Below, piece after piece: positions 1 to 10,134 of a stretch of DNA of 64,000 nucleotides. Every line of letters starts with the position of its first letter. Within the stretch, counting starts at the first letter, position 1. A model generated the notes under the pieces. It saw nothing but the letters and a program-made list of their open reading frames with translations, was not told the DNA's origin and ran no database searches. Made by a program: the position numbers and the translations under genes. The stretch is from Streptomyces abikoensis (GTDB lineage Bacteria; Actinomycetota; Actinomycetes; Streptomycetales; Streptomycetaceae): assembly GCF_014648775.1 (NCBI RefSeq), contig NZ_BMRT01000003.1:186001-250000 (forward strand). Direction: 5' to 3'.

Positions 1-83
1 CGATTCGGGCGCGGAGCTCGGACGCGATGCGGAGGTATGGGGGCAGGCCCATGGGCCGAGGTTAGCTTTCCGCTCACCGCCGT

Positions 84-120
84 GGGGCTACGCCCGCGCC
101 TTCGGCGCGGGTTCTACCCC
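84..120 (-). terminator. GC-rich hairpin downstream of serA
   Basis: A perfect 8-bp stem (93-100 with 104-111) closed by a TTC loop, with outer GGGG/CCCC arms (84-87, 117-120), lies about 100 bp after the serA stop. There is no clear T-tract, as is usual in Streptomyces. It probably ends serA transcription. The rest of 1-218 is GC-rich, with repeats of GGGGGCGCGGG, and I see no gene in it. Confidence 0.5.
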
Positions 121-218
121 ACCCACCCGCCCGATTACCCGGCACGGATTGCCCGGGTAGGGGGGCGCGGGTAAGGGGGCGCGGGCAGGGGGCCGCCCCA
201 CCCCGCCCCCGACCCACG

Positions 219-1826
219 TCAGGCCGTCAGGTCGACCGCACGCGCCGACGTCGCCCCGATCTCCTGCGCGATCTCCGCGAGCACAGCCGCCGGCACCGAC
301 TCGTCGACCGTGAGGGCGACCAGCGCCTCCCCGCCCTCCGTCGCCCGCGACACCTGCATCCCCGCGATGTTGATCCTCGCCTCACCGAGGATCCGCCCCA
401 GCGTGCCCACCACACCCGGCCGGTCCCCGTACCGCAGGAACGCCATGTGGTCGGCGAGCGTCAGGTCCACATCGTGATCGCCCACGGCCACGATCTTCTG
501 CAGGTTCTTCGGCCCGGCCAGCGTCCCGGAGATCGACACCTCGCCGCCCCCGGAGAGCGTGCCGCGCACGGTGACCACGTTCCGGTGGTCCGGCGACTCC
601 GACCCGGTGGTCAGCCGCACCTCGACCCCGCGCTCCTGCGCGAACAGCGGCGCGTTGACGTACGAGACGGTCTCGTCGACGACGTCCTCGAACACGCCCT
701 TGAGCGCGGACAGTTCGAGCACCTTCACGTCGTGCTGGGTGAGCTCCCCGTACACCTCGACGTCCAGCCGCACGGCGACCTCGCCCGCCAGCGCGGTGAA
801 GATCCGGCCGAGCTTCTCGGCCAGCGGCAGCGCCGGCTTGACGTCCTCGGCGATGACACCGCCCTGCACGTTCACGGCGTCCGGCACCAGCTCACCGGCC
901 AGCGCCAGCCGCACGGACTTGGCGACGGCGATACCGGCCTTCTCCTGCGCCTCGCCCGTGGAGGCGCCCAGGTGCGGCGTGGCCACGACGTTGTCGAACT
1001 CGAAGAGCGGCGAGTCGGTGCACGGCTCGGACGCGTACACGTCCAGGCCCGCGCCCGCGACGCGCCCCTCCTTCAGCGCGGCGGCGAGCGCCGCCTCGTC
1101 CACGATGCCGCCGCGCGCGGCGTTGACGATCCGCACCGACGGCTTGACCTTGCGCAGCGCCTCGTCACCGATGAGCCCCAGCGTCTCGGGCGTCTTGGGG
1201 AGGTGGACGGTGATGAAGTCGGAGACCTTGAGCAGCTCGTCCAGCGTCAGCAGCTTGACGCCCATCTGGGCGGCGCGCGCGGGCTGGACGTACGGGTCGT
1301 AGGCGACGACCTTCATGCCGAAGGCGGACATCCGCTGGGCGACGAGCACACCGATACGGCCCAGGCCCACCACGCCCAGCGTCTTCTCGGAGAGCTCGAC
1401 GCCGGTGTACTTGGAGCGCTTCCATTCGCCGTTCTTCAGCGCGGCGTTGGCCTGCGGGATGTTGCGGGCGGTGGCGATGAGCAGACCGCAGGCGAGCTCG
1501 GCGGCGGTGACGATGTTGGAGGTCGGCGCGTTGACGACCATCACACCGGCCTTGGTGGCGGCGGAGACGTCGACGTTGTCCAGGCCGACGCCGGCGCGCG
1601 CGATGACCCGCAGCCGCTTCGCCGCGGCGATGGCCTCGGCGTCGAGCCGGGTGGCGGAGCGCACCAGGACCGCGTCCACGTCGGCGAGCGCGGGCAGCAG
1701 CTGCGCGCGGTCGGCGCCGTCGCAGTGCCGGATCTCGAAGTCCGGCCCGAGGGCGTCGACGGTGGCGGGAGAGAGCTCTTCGGCGATGAGTACGACGGGC
1801 TTGCGTGCCGGGGTACGAGTGCTCAC
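219..1826 (-). CDS. serA: D-3-phosphoglycerate dehydrogenase
   Basis: Catalyses the first step of phosphorylated serine synthesis, oxidising 3-phosphoglycerate to 3-phosphohydroxypyruvate with NAD. The 535-aa length fits the long actinobacterial type. Visible in order: substrate-binding N terminus; NAD-binding GLGRIG motif near residue 155; catalytic Arg in NAARGGIVD, Glu in ASEP and His in TPHLGAST; an intervening ASB-type domain; and a C-terminal ACT domain (RPGVVGTLGRILGEARINI) that senses serine in this family. Separated from ilvC by 261 bp with a hairpin, so probably transcribed on its own. Serine supply links it to glyA, gcv and sdaA further along the window. Confidence 0.97.
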   Translation of the reverse strand: MSTRTPARKPVVLIAEELSPATVDALGPDFEIRHCDGADRAQLLPALADVDAVLVRSATRLDAEAIAAAKRLRVIARAGVGLDNVDVSAATKAGVMVVNAPTSNIVTAAELACGLLIATARNIPQANAALKNGEWKRSKYTGVELSEKTLGVVGLGRIGVLVAQRMSAFGMKVVAYDPYVQPARAAQMGVKLLTLDELLKVSDFITVHLPKTPETLGLIGDEALRKVKPSVRIVNAARGGIVDEAALAAALKEGRVAGAGLDVYASEPCTDSPLFEFDNVVATPHLGASTGEAQEKAGIAVAKSVRLALAGELVPDAVNVQGGVIAEDVKPALPLAEKLGRIFTALAGEVAVRLDVEVYGELTQHDVKVLELSALKGVFEDVVDETVSYVNAPLFAQERGVEVRLTTGSESPDHRNVVTVRGTLSGGGEVSISGTLAGPKNLQKIVAVGDHDVDLTLADHMAFLRYGDRPGVVGTLGRILGEARINIAGMQVSRATEGGEALVALTVDESVPAAVLAEIAQEIGATSARAVDLTA

Positions 1827-2027
1827 GTGGTCTCAGTCCTCACTAGTCCTTCGCGGACGGCCGTCCCGACGGCCGAAGGCGGTGAAGGGGGCAGCCGCGT
1901 GGAAGACGCACGACACTGTGAGCCTGACGCGTTTGTGCTCCGCAGTGTATCGGTGGCGAGGGCCCCGGCCTGCTCCGTTGCGTAAACGTCACCCCCGCCG
2001 CCTGTACGCGGCGTACAACACGGCGAT

Positions 2028-2060
2028 GGCGCCGGGACCGGAATGTCCGGCCCCGGCGCC
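2028..2060 (-). terminator. Terminator hairpin after ilvC
   Basis: Perfect 9-bp arms GGCGCCGGG (2028-2036) and CCCGGCGCC (2052-2060) with an inner CCGGA/TCCGG stem and a 3-nt loop. It lies 28 bp after the ilvC stop and separates the ilvBNC unit from serA. The rest of the 1827-2087 gap carries the serA leader; a possible -10 (TACACT on the minus strand, 1944-1949) is visible but weak. Confidence 0.65.
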
Positions 2061-2087
2061 ACAAGGACGACTCCGGACTGCTTCGGA

Positions 2088-3179
<1,092 letters not shown>

Positions 3180-3704
3180 TCAGGCGGAGCGGTCGAGCGC
3201 GCGGAGGCTGCGGTCCGTGATGGACCGGGCGCCACGTCCTATCGCGATGGTCCCGGACTGGACGAGTTCCTTGATGCCGAAGGGCTCCAGCATCTTGAGC
3301 ATCGCGCCGAGCTTGTCGCTGCCGCCGGTGGCCTCGATGGTGACGGCCTCCGGGGAGACGTCGACGGTCTTGGCGCGGAACAGCTGGACGATCTCGACGA
3401 TCTGGGAGCGGGTCTCGTTGTCGGCGCGGACCTTCACCAGGACGAGCTCGCGCTGAATGGCGGCGCTGTCCTCCAGCTCCACGATCTTCAGCACGTTGAC
3501 GAGCTTGTTGAGCTGCTTGGTGACCTGCTCCAGGGGCAGCGACTCGACGTTGACGACGATCGTGATGCGGGAGATGTCGGGGTGCTCGGTCACCCCGACG
3601 GCGAGGGAGTCGATGTTGAAGCCGCGGCGGGAGAACAGCGCGGCGACTCTGGCGAGGATGCCGGGAGTGTTCTCCACCAGGACGGAGAGCGTGTGCTTGG
3701 TCAT
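3180..3704 (-). CDS. ilvN: Acetolactate synthase regulatory (small) subunit
   Basis: Regulatory subunit that activates the IlvB catalytic subunit and gives valine feedback inhibition. The ATG at 3704 gives 174 aa beginning MTKHTLSVLVENTPG, the usual start of the family; a longer frame exists upstream but has no family similarity. The N-terminal ACT domain (residues about 4-80) contains GILARVAALFSRRGFNI, followed by the ALS_ss C-terminal domain (TGGSDKLGAMLKMLEPFGI). It sits between ilvB (100 bp upstream) and ilvC (90 bp downstream). Confidence 0.95.
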   Translation of the reverse strand: MTKHTLSVLVENTPGILARVAALFSRRGFNIDSLAVGVTEHPDISRITIVVNVESLPLEQVTKQLNKLVNVLKIVELEDSAAIQRELVLVKVRADNETRSQIVEIVQLFRAKTVDVSPEAVTIEATGGSDKLGAMLKMLEPFGIKELVQSGTIAIGRGARSITDRSLRALDRSA

Positions 3705-3804
3705 GGGGTCGGCCTCGTGAGCCTCTCGTCTCGTGAGTCGGTGAGGGTCGTACGTCGGGCGGTGGGGCGTCATCGGTCGTTCGTCATCGATCGGTCGTCG
3801 CCGG

Positions 3805-5694
3805 TCAGTCGTCGTCGATGCCGTCGAAGTCGGGGCGGACGCCGCGCGCGGCGAGGATCTCGTCGTTGGAGGTCCCGGCGGCGACCATCGGCCAGACCAT
3901 GGCGTCCTGGTGGACGATGAAGTCGACCACGACCGGCCGGTCGTTGATGGCGTTGGCCTCGGCGATGACCTTGTCCAGGTCGGCGGGGTCCTCACAGCGC
4001 AGGCCCACGCAGCCCATGGCCTCGGCGAGCTTGACGAAGTCCGGCACCCGGGTCCCGGCGCACGGCTCCGTGCCGGCGCCCTCGGCGGAGCCGCCGTCGG
4101 TCACGGCGGGGCCGGTGTGGAGCACGGTGTTGGAGTAGCGCTGGTTGTAGAAGAGGGTCTGCCACTGGCGGACCATGCCCAGCGCGCCGTTGTTGATGAT
4201 GGCGACCTTGATGGGGATGTTGTTGAGCGCGCAGGTGACCAGCTCCTGGTTGGTCATCTGGAAGCAGCCGTCCCCGTCGACGGCCCAGACCGTGCGGTCC
4301 GGGGCGCCGGCCTTGGCGCCCATCGCAGCGGGCACCGCGTAGCCCATCGTGCCCGCGCCGCCGGAGTTGAGCCAGGTGCGGGGCTGTTCGTAGCGGATGA
4401 AGTGGGCGGCCCACATCTGGTGCTGGCCGACGCCGGCCGTGAAGATGGTGTCCGCCGGGGCGAGTTCGCCGATGCGCTGGATGACCTGCTGCGGGGCGAG
4501 GCTGCCGTCGGCGGGCTGCTCGTAGCCCAGCGGGTAGGTGGCGCGCCAGCGGTCGAGGTCGGTCCACCAGTCGGCGTAGTCGCAGGCGTGGCCCTCGGCC
4601 TGCTCCGCCTGGACGGCGACGATCAGATCGGCGAGCACCTCGCGGGCGTCGCCCACGATGGGCACGTCCGCGGTGCGGTTCTTGCCGATCTCGGCCGGGT
4701 CGATGTCGGCGTGGACGATCTTCGCGTACGGCGCGAAGGAATCCAGCTTGCCGGTCACCCGGTCGTCGAAGCGGGCGCCGAGCGCGACGATCAGGTCCGC
4801 CTTCTGGAGCGCGGTGACGGCGGCGACCGAGCCGTGCATGCCGGGCATGCCCAGGTGCTGCGGGTGGCTGTCGGGGAAGGCGCCCAGCGCCATCAGCGTC
4901 GTGGTCACCGGGGCGCCGGTGAGCTCGGCGAAGACCTTCAGCTCGCCGGTGGCCCGGGCCTTGAGGACGCCGCCGCCGACGTAGAGGACCGGGCGCCGCG
5001 CTTGGGTGATCAGCTTGGCGGCCTCGCGGATCTGCTTGGCGTGCGGCTTGGTGACGGGCCGGTAGCCGGGCAGGTCGGTGTGGGGCGGCCAGGAGAAGAC
5101 CGTCCGGGCCTGGAGGGCGTCCTTGGCGATGTCGACGAGCACCGGTCCCGGGCGGCCGGTCGAGGCGACGTGGAACGCCTCCGCGATGGTCCGGGGGATC
5201 TCGGCCGGGTCGGTCACCAGCCAGTTGTGCTTGGTGATCGGCATCGTGATGCCGCAGATGTCCGCCTCCTGGAAGGCGTCCGTGCCGATGGACTTCGAGG
5301 CGACCTGGCCGGTGATGGCCACCAGCGGCACCGAGTCCATGTGGGCGTCGGCGATCGGGGTGACGAGGTTGGTGGCCCCCGGACCCGACGTCGCCATGCA
5401 CACCCCGACCTTGCCGGTGGCCTGGGCGTAGCCCGTCGCGGCGTGGCCGGCGCCCTGCTCGTGGCGGACGAGGACGTGGCGGACCTTCGAGGAGTCCATC
5501 ATCGGGTCGTACGCCGGCAGGATCGCGCCGCCCGGGATGCCGAAGACGATCTCGGCCCCCACCTCCTCCAGCGAGCGGATGAGGGACTGCGCGCCCGTGA
5601 CGTGCTCGACGGTGGCGGGCTGCTGTGCCGCGCCGCTGCGGGGCCGCGGCTGCGGATGATGGTGGGCCCCGTTGGCCTGCTCTGTCATCGACAT
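3805..5694 (-). CDS. ilvB: Acetolactate synthase catalytic (large) subunit
   Basis: Thiamine-diphosphate, FAD and Mg-dependent enzyme that condenses pyruvate with pyruvate or 2-oxobutyrate, the first common step of branched-chain amino-acid synthesis. At 629 aa it matches actinobacterial ALS. The N-terminal ThDP-binding domain shows [13 protein letters not shown], followed by the central FAD domain and a C-terminal ThDP/Mg motif [15 protein letters not shown] ending in [11 protein letters not shown]. The first about 30 residues are a variable extension rich in His and Pro. ATG codons at 5694 and 5688 are both possible; a GAGAAGAGA Shine-Dalgarno lies just upstream. Expression should be attenuated by the leader peptide at 5830-5871. 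Confidence 0.97.
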   Translation of the reverse strand: MSMTEQANGAHHHPQPRPRSGAAQQPATVEHVTGAQSLIRSLEEVGAEIVFGIPGGAILPAYDPMMDSSKVRHVLVRHEQGAGHAATGYAQATGKVGVCMATSGPGATNLVTPIADAHMDSVPLVAITGQVASKSIGTDAFQEADICGITMPITKHNWLVTDPAEIPRTIAEAFHVASTGRPGPVLVDIAKDALQARTVFSWPPHTDLPGYRPVTKPHAKQIREAAKLITQARRPVLYVGGGVLKARATGELKVFAELTGAPVTTTLMALGAFPDSHPQHLGMPGMHGSVAAVTALQKADLIVALGARFDDRVTGKLDSFAPYAKIVHADIDPAEIGKNRTADVPIVGDAREVLADLIVAVQAEQAEGHACDYADWWTDLDRWRATYPLGYEQPADGSLAPQQVIQRIGELAPADTIFTAGVGQHQMWAAHFIRYEQPRTWLNSGGAGTMGYAVPAAMGAKAGAPDRTVWAVDGDGCFQMTNQELVTCALNNIPIKVAIINNGALGMVRQWQTLFYNQRYSNTVLHTGPAVTDGGSAEGAGTEPCAGTRVPDFVKLAEAMGCVGLRCEDPADLDKVIAEANAINDRPVVVDFIVHQDAMVWPMVAAGTSNDEILAARGVRPDFDGIDDD

Positions 5695-5748
5695 TCTCTT
5701 CTCGAAGGCTTCGGTTCGACGGTTTCGACGGATGACTGGGTGATGCGG

Positions 5749-5787
5749 AAAACAAAAAACCCCTCGTGCCGTGAGGCAAGCGAGGGG
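5749..5787 (-). terminator. Attenuator terminator in the ilvB leader
   Basis: On the minus strand, CCCCTCG and CGAGGGG arms (5760-5766 and 5781-5787) plus an inner TGCC/GGCA stem are followed at once by a run of ten Ts broken by one G (5749-5759). This is one of the few textbook T-tract terminators in the window. It lies between the leader peptide and ilvB, 55 bp before the ilvB start, as expected for a ribosome-mediated attenuator. Confidence 0.85.
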
Positions 5788-5829
5788 AGCGCGCCGGGGT
5801 GGTCAGCAGGGCCTCATGGGCGGCCTGCT

Positions 5830-5871
5830 TCAGCCGACGCGCTGTCCAAGTACGAGAATTCGGGTGCGCAT
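5830..5871 (-). CDS. ilv leader peptide (13 aa, Ile/Leu/Val-rich)
   Basis: The short reading frame MRTRILVLGQRVG lies 135 bp upstream of ilvB, on the same strand and ahead of the terminator hairpin. It has consecutive Ile, Leu, Val and Leu codons, the regulatory amino acids of the operon. In actinobacterial attenuation of this type, stalling at these codons when charged tRNAs are scarce favours an alternative fold that prevents termination. GCAGGGCC-like complementary blocks between the leader stop and the terminator (5800-5830) could form the competing stem. Too short for standard gene calling. Confidence 0.8.
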   Translation of the reverse strand: MRTRILVLGQRVG

Positions 5872-5904
5872 GGGATCGACCCTCCCTCTGGTGCACCAGG
5901 GGTG

Positions 5905-8900
5905 TCAAGTGGGTGGGACGGGCGTCTCATTATTTGAGCGCAATGGAGCATGGGCGAGGGCTCCCGCGCCGCCCGCCACTCCGGAGCGTACGGGCAGGGC
6001 GCCCCCGACGAGCACCTGGTTCCCGCCGTCCGTGGGATCACCCGGAAGGGTGGCGGCCAGGGCGTCGGGGATGAGGCCCGGCAGGGGGTAGGGGGCCCGG
6101 TCGAGGGCGTGGCGCAGCCGGTGCTCGTCGAGCGCGCCCGCGAAGGCCATGCCCTGGCCGTGGGTGCAGCCCATGGCGCGCAGGACGCGGGCCTGCTCCA
6201 GATCGTCCACGCCGTCGGCGACGGACTCCATGCCGAGGTCGCAGGCGATGCGCAGCAGCCCGGCGGTGATCTTGTGGAGGCGGGCGGATTCGGCCACTCC
6301 GTCGACGAGGCCGCGGTCGAGCTTGAGGACGTCGATGGGGAGGCGGCGCAGCGCGCTCATGGCGGCGTAGCCGGTGCCGAAGCCGTCGAGGGCGATGCGG
6401 ACGCCGAAGCGGCGCAGGGAGACCAGCCGGTGCTCCAGCTCGTCGAGGGGCAGGCGGGGATCGCTGCCGGAGAGCTCCAGGACCAGTGATCCGGAGGGCA
6501 GTCCGTGGCGGAGGATGAGGGCCTCGACGCTCTTGGGGGGCAGCGACTTGTCCAGCAGCCGGGCGGCGGACATCCGGACGTGCACGGGGACGGTGTAGCC
6601 CGCGAGGCGGCGGCGGCCGGCCTGCTCGGCGGCCCGCTCCAGCGTCCAGCGGCCGAGCTCGGCGGTGCGGGCGCTCTCGTCGACCCGGTCCATTTCGGCC
6701 ACGCGGAGGAATTCGTCCGGGGTGAAGAGGATGCCCTGGGCGGAGCGCCAGCGGGCCTGGGCGCCGACCGCGGTGATCCGGCCGGTGGCCAGCTCGACGA
6801 CCGGCTGGTGGAGGAGGGCGAACTCGCCGTCGTGGAGCGCGGTGCGCAGCCGGCTGGCGAGTTCGGTGCGGCGCACCACGTCGGCCTGCATCTGGGGGGC
6901 GTAGAGCTCCACGCGGCCCTTTCCGGCCTGCTTGGCGCGGTACATGGCGAGGTCGGCGTTGCGCATGAGGGTGCCGGGGGTGATGTCGGGCTCGGCGAAG
7001 GCGACGCCGATGCTGGCGGCGACGCGGACCTCGGTGCCGCCCTCGACGAGGTAGGGCTGGGAGAGGGTGAGCCGCAGCCGGTCGGCGACCTCCAGGATGC
7101 GGTACTCGCGGGCGGCGGGGTCGCGGGTGCCGTCGCCGATGATGAGGGCCGCGAACTCGTCGCCGCCGAAGCGGGCGGTGGAGTCCCCGGCGCGCACGGA
7201 GTCCTGGAGCCGGCGGGCGGCCTGGATCAGCAGTTCGTCGCCCGCCTGGTGGCCGACGGTGTCGTTGACGGCCTTGAAGCCGTCGAGGTCGATGAAGAGC
7301 ACGGCCGTGCCGGCGTCGGTGACTCTCCGGCCGGCGAGCGCCTGCTGGACGCGCTTGGTGAACAGGGCGCGGTTGGGCAGGTCGGTGAGCGGGTCGTGCT
7401 CGGCGGTGTGCTGCAACTGGGCCTGGAGCCGGACCCGTTCGGTGACGTCGCGGCTGTTGAAGATCAGGCCGCCGTGGTGGCGGTTGACGGTGGACTCGAC
7501 GTTGAGCCAGTCGCCGCTGCCGGAGCGGAAGCGGCACTCGATGCGGGTGGTGGGCTCCTCGGCGGGCGGCGCGGCCAGGAAGCGGCGCACCTCGTGGACG
7601 ACGCGGCCCAGGTCCTCGGGGTGGATGAGCGAGGCGAGCTCGGAGCCGACGAGCTCCTCCGCGTCGCGCCCGTAGACACCGGCGGCGGCGGGGCTGACGT
7701 AGCGCAGTATTCCGGTGGGCGCGGCGATCATGATGACGTCGCTGGAGCCCTGCACCAGGGAGCGGAAGTGGTTCTCCTTCTGGGCGAGTTCCTGGGTGAG
7801 GGAGATGTTGTCGAGCAGCATGATGCCCTGGCGCACGACGAGGGCCAGGACGACCGTGCAGCCGGTGAAGAGCACGACGCGGTCGACGTGGTGGCCGTCG
7901 AGGACGTTGTAGAGGATGCCCAGGGTGCAGACGGCGGCCGCGAGGTACGGGGTGAGGGCGGCGAGGGAGCCGGCGATGGGCCGCCCGGCGGGCGGGGCCG
8001 GCTGACGGCCGGGCCGGGCCGCGCTCTCGCGCTCCTCGCGGGCGACCCAGGGCGCGTAGGCCATCAGCATGTAGCCCGCGAACCAGCCGGCGTCGAGGAT
8101 CTGCCCGGAGCGGTAGTTGGCCTGGAGCAGCGGCGAGGTGAACAGCGCGTCGCACAGGACGGTCAGGGCGAGGGCCGCGATGGCGGTGTTGATGGCGGAG
8201 CGGTTGGCCGAGGAGCGCTTGAAGTGCAGCGCCAGCACCATGGACACCAGGACGATGTCCAGCAGCGGGTAGGCGAGCGAGAGCGCGGCGTGGGCGACGG
8301 TCTCGCCCGCGAAGTGCGCGGTGTGGGCGAGGGCCAGGCTCCAGGAGAGGGTGAGCAGCGAGCCGCCGATCAGCCAGGAGTCCAGCGCGAGGCAGACCCA
8401 GCCGGCCCGGGTGACCGGGCGGCGGGCGAGCACCAGCAGGCCGATGATGGCGGGCGGCGCGAAGAGCAGGAAGCAGAAGTCGGCCGGGGACGGGCTCGGC
8501 ACGTGCCGGCCGAGCACGACCTCGTACCAGCCCCAGACGAAGTTGCCGAAGCCCGCCATGGCGGACGAGGCGGCGAACAGCAGCCAGGCGGGGCGGAAGC
8601 GCGTACTGCGGGTCCGCCCGTACCAGACGCAGGAGGTCGCGGCGAGGCCGGCGGCGCCGCTCAGGCCGAAGTCGCCCATGGTGGCGGCGAGCTCGGGCGA
8701 GCCCCAGCCGAGGGCCGCGCCCGTCGCGTAGCCCCCGCAGACGATGGCGAGGACGAGCTGCGGGAGCACGCCCGGCCCCCCGGCGGGGGCGGGCCGGCGC
8801 GGGAGCGCCGCTCCGGGGGCGCTCACCGCTCCGCCGCCCTCAGCGGACCGAACGGAAGCTGTGATCGGTGGCCCCGTCGCGTCGGGTAGATCGTCCATTG

Positions 8901-9000
8901 GCCGTCCATCGCCCGTCGCCCCCCTCGAGTTCCGGTCCTTCGCCGCCCCCGTGCCGTGCCTGGAGCGGCCCCCGTCGGGACGATACACCAGAGTCGTCAC
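5905..9000 (-). CDS. Membrane PAS-GGDEF-EAL protein, GGDEF intact and EAL degenerate
   Basis: A 1031-aa cyclic-di-GMP signalling protein. About eight hydrophobic segments fill residues 75-390, followed by a PAS domain (about 405-515), a GGDEF domain (about 535-700) and an EAL-like domain (about 725-985). The GGDEF signature is intact at about residue 612, and an RAGD I-site lies exactly five residues before it, so diguanylate cyclase activity with product inhibition is expected. The EAL signature reads AQA (about residue 746), the DDFG metal motif reads DGFG, and the later AEGVE reads ADGVD, so phosphodiesterase activity is doubtful. The GTG at 9000 has no clear Shine-Dalgarno; the ATG at 8898 (997 aa) is an alternative. 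Confidence 0.88.
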   Translation of the reverse strand: MTTLVYRPDGGRSRHGTGAAKDRNSRGATGDGRPMDDLPDATGPPITASVRSAEGGGAVSAPGAALPRRPAPAGGPGVLPQLVLAIVCGGYATGAALGWGSPELAATMGDFGLSGAAGLAATSCVWYGRTRSTRFRPAWLLFAASSAMAGFGNFVWGWYEVVLGRHVPSPSPADFCFLLFAPPAIIGLLVLARRPVTRAGWVCLALDSWLIGGSLLTLSWSLALAHTAHFAGETVAHAALSLAYPLLDIVLVSMVLALHFKRSSANRSAINTAIAALALTVLCDALFTSPLLQANYRSGQILDAGWFAGYMLMAYAPWVAREERESAARPGRQPAPPAGRPIAGSLAALTPYLAAAVCTLGILYNVLDGHHVDRVVLFTGCTVVLALVVRQGIMLLDNISLTQELAQKENHFRSLVQGSSDVIMIAAPTGILRYVSPAAAGVYGRDAEELVGSELASLIHPEDLGRVVHEVRRFLAAPPAEEPTTRIECRFRSGSGDWLNVESTVNRHHGGLIFNSRDVTERVRLQAQLQHTAEHDPLTDLPNRALFTKRVQQALAGRRVTDAGTAVLFIDLDGFKAVNDTVGHQAGDELLIQAARRLQDSVRAGDSTARFGGDEFAALIIGDGTRDPAAREYRILEVADRLRLTLSQPYLVEGGTEVRVAASIGVAFAEPDITPGTLMRNADLAMYRAKQAGKGRVELYAPQMQADVVRRTELASRLRTALHDGEFALLHQPVVELATGRITAVGAQARWRSAQGILFTPDEFLRVAEMDRVDESARTAELGRWTLERAAEQAGRRRLAGYTVPVHVRMSAARLLDKSLPPKSVEALILRHGLPSGSLVLELSGSDPRLPLDELEHRLVSLRRFGVRIALDGFGTGYAAMSALRRLPIDVLKLDRGLVDGVAESARLHKITAGLLRIACDLGMESVADGVDDLEQARVLRAMGCTHGQGMAFAGALDEHRLRHALDRAPYPLPGLIPDALAATLPGDPTDGGNQVLVGGALPVRSGVAGGAGALAHAPLRSNNETPVPPT

Positions 9001-9098
9001 TCAGGGACATAGCTCATATACATAGCGTAACCAGCCGCCGGATTACGGATACGCAGCGCATCCAAACGCTGTCTCTGAGTGGTTCCGGTCCGTGACGA

Positions 9099-10061
9099 CT
9101 ACGCCGTGGCTACGACATTCCGCAGAGGCTCGTCCAGTGCGAATCTGGCCAGTTGATCGCGCAAGAGGGCCTTGGCGCGGGGCAGATAGGCCGAAGAAGG
9201 CCCACCCACATGGGGGGTGATCAGCACTCCGGGCGCCTTCCAGAGCGGGTGCCCGGCGGGCAGCGGCTCGGGGTCGGTGACGTCCAGGGCGGCGGTCAGC
9301 CGGCCGCTCTCCAGCTCGGCCAGGAGCGCCCCGGTGTCCACCACGCCGCCCCGGGCGACGTTCACCAGGAGCGCGCCGTCCTTCATCCGGGCCAGGAACC
9401 CGGCGTCGGCCAGCTTGACGGTCTCCGGAGTGAGGGGCGTCGAGAGGATCACCACATCGGCGTCGGGCAGCAGCTCCGGCAGGTCCGCCACCGGGTGGAC
9501 CGGACCGCGTGCTGTGACACGCGCGGAGCGCGCGACGCGTACGACCCGCGCGCACTCAAAGGCCGCGAGCCGGTCCTCGATGGCGGCGCCGATCGAGCCG
9601 TAGCCGACGACGAGCACCGATCTGTCGGCGAGCGCCGGGCGCAGTTCCGGCCGCCACTCCCCCGCGTCCTGCGCCCGGACGAAGCCGGGCACGCCCCGGA
9701 GCGCGGCGAGCGTCAGGGTCAGGGCCAGCTCGGCGGTGCTCGCGTCGTGCAGCCCGCGGGCGTTGCACAACCGTGTGCCGGACGGCAGCGACGGCACCTC
9801 CGGAAGCAGCTCCTCCACCCCGGCGGTGAGCGCCTGGACGACCCGCAGCCCGCTCATCCGCGACAGCGGCCGGGTCGCCACGGCGGCGCCCTTCATGTAG
9901 GGAACGCAGTAGAAGGCGCAACGGGCGGGGTCGCCGGGGAAGTCGGGGCCGCCGTCCCAGTGGGCGTAGTCCAGGCCCCGCGGCAGGTCGTCGATCTCCT
10001 CCGGGGGGATCGGCAGCCAGGCCAGGGGGCGTGCGGCGGAACCGCTGTGATCTGCACTCAT
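9099..10061 (-). CDS. D-isomer-specific 2-hydroxyacid dehydrogenase
   Basis: NAD(P)-dependent oxidoreductase of the 2-hydroxyacid dehydrogenase family, 320 aa. The cofactor motif GYGSIG is near residue 155. The catalytic triad is present: Arg in NVARGGVVDTGALL, Glu in DVTDPEPL and His in TPHVGG. Substrate cannot be told from sequence; hydroxypyruvate/glyoxylate reductase-like roles are typical of family members of this length. It is a distant paralogue of serA without the ACT domain. It is divergently transcribed from the aldo/keto reductase at 10135, with only 73 bp between the starts. Confidence 0.9.
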   Translation of the reverse strand: MSADHSGSAARPLAWLPIPPEEIDDLPRGLDYAHWDGGPDFPGDPARCAFYCVPYMKGAAVATRPLSRMSGLRVVQALTAGVEELLPEVPSLPSGTRLCNARGLHDASTAELALTLTLAALRGVPGFVRAQDAGEWRPELRPALADRSVLVVGYGSIGAAIEDRLAAFECARVVRVARSARVTARGPVHPVADLPELLPDADVVILSTPLTPETVKLADAGFLARMKDGALLVNVARGGVVDTGALLAELESGRLTAALDVTDPEPLPAGHPLWKAPGVLITPHVGGPSSAYLPRAKALLRDQLARFALDEPLRNVVATA

Positions 10062-10134
10062 GTCTGGAGGCTATGCGAAGGGGCCCCGACACCAGAGGTT
10101 AGTTTGGGGGCGAGGAACGGGAGGGGAACCGCGG

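Noticed and set aside
3910..5937. 675-codon open frame on the plus strand opposite ilvB
   Set aside because: Antisense to a certain gene; Asp/Gly/Val/His-rich composition is the mirror of GC-rich codons. Typical high-GC shadow.
6505..8889. 794-codon open frame opposite the GGDEF-EAL gene
   Set aside because: Antisense shadow with biased composition and no recognisable domain.
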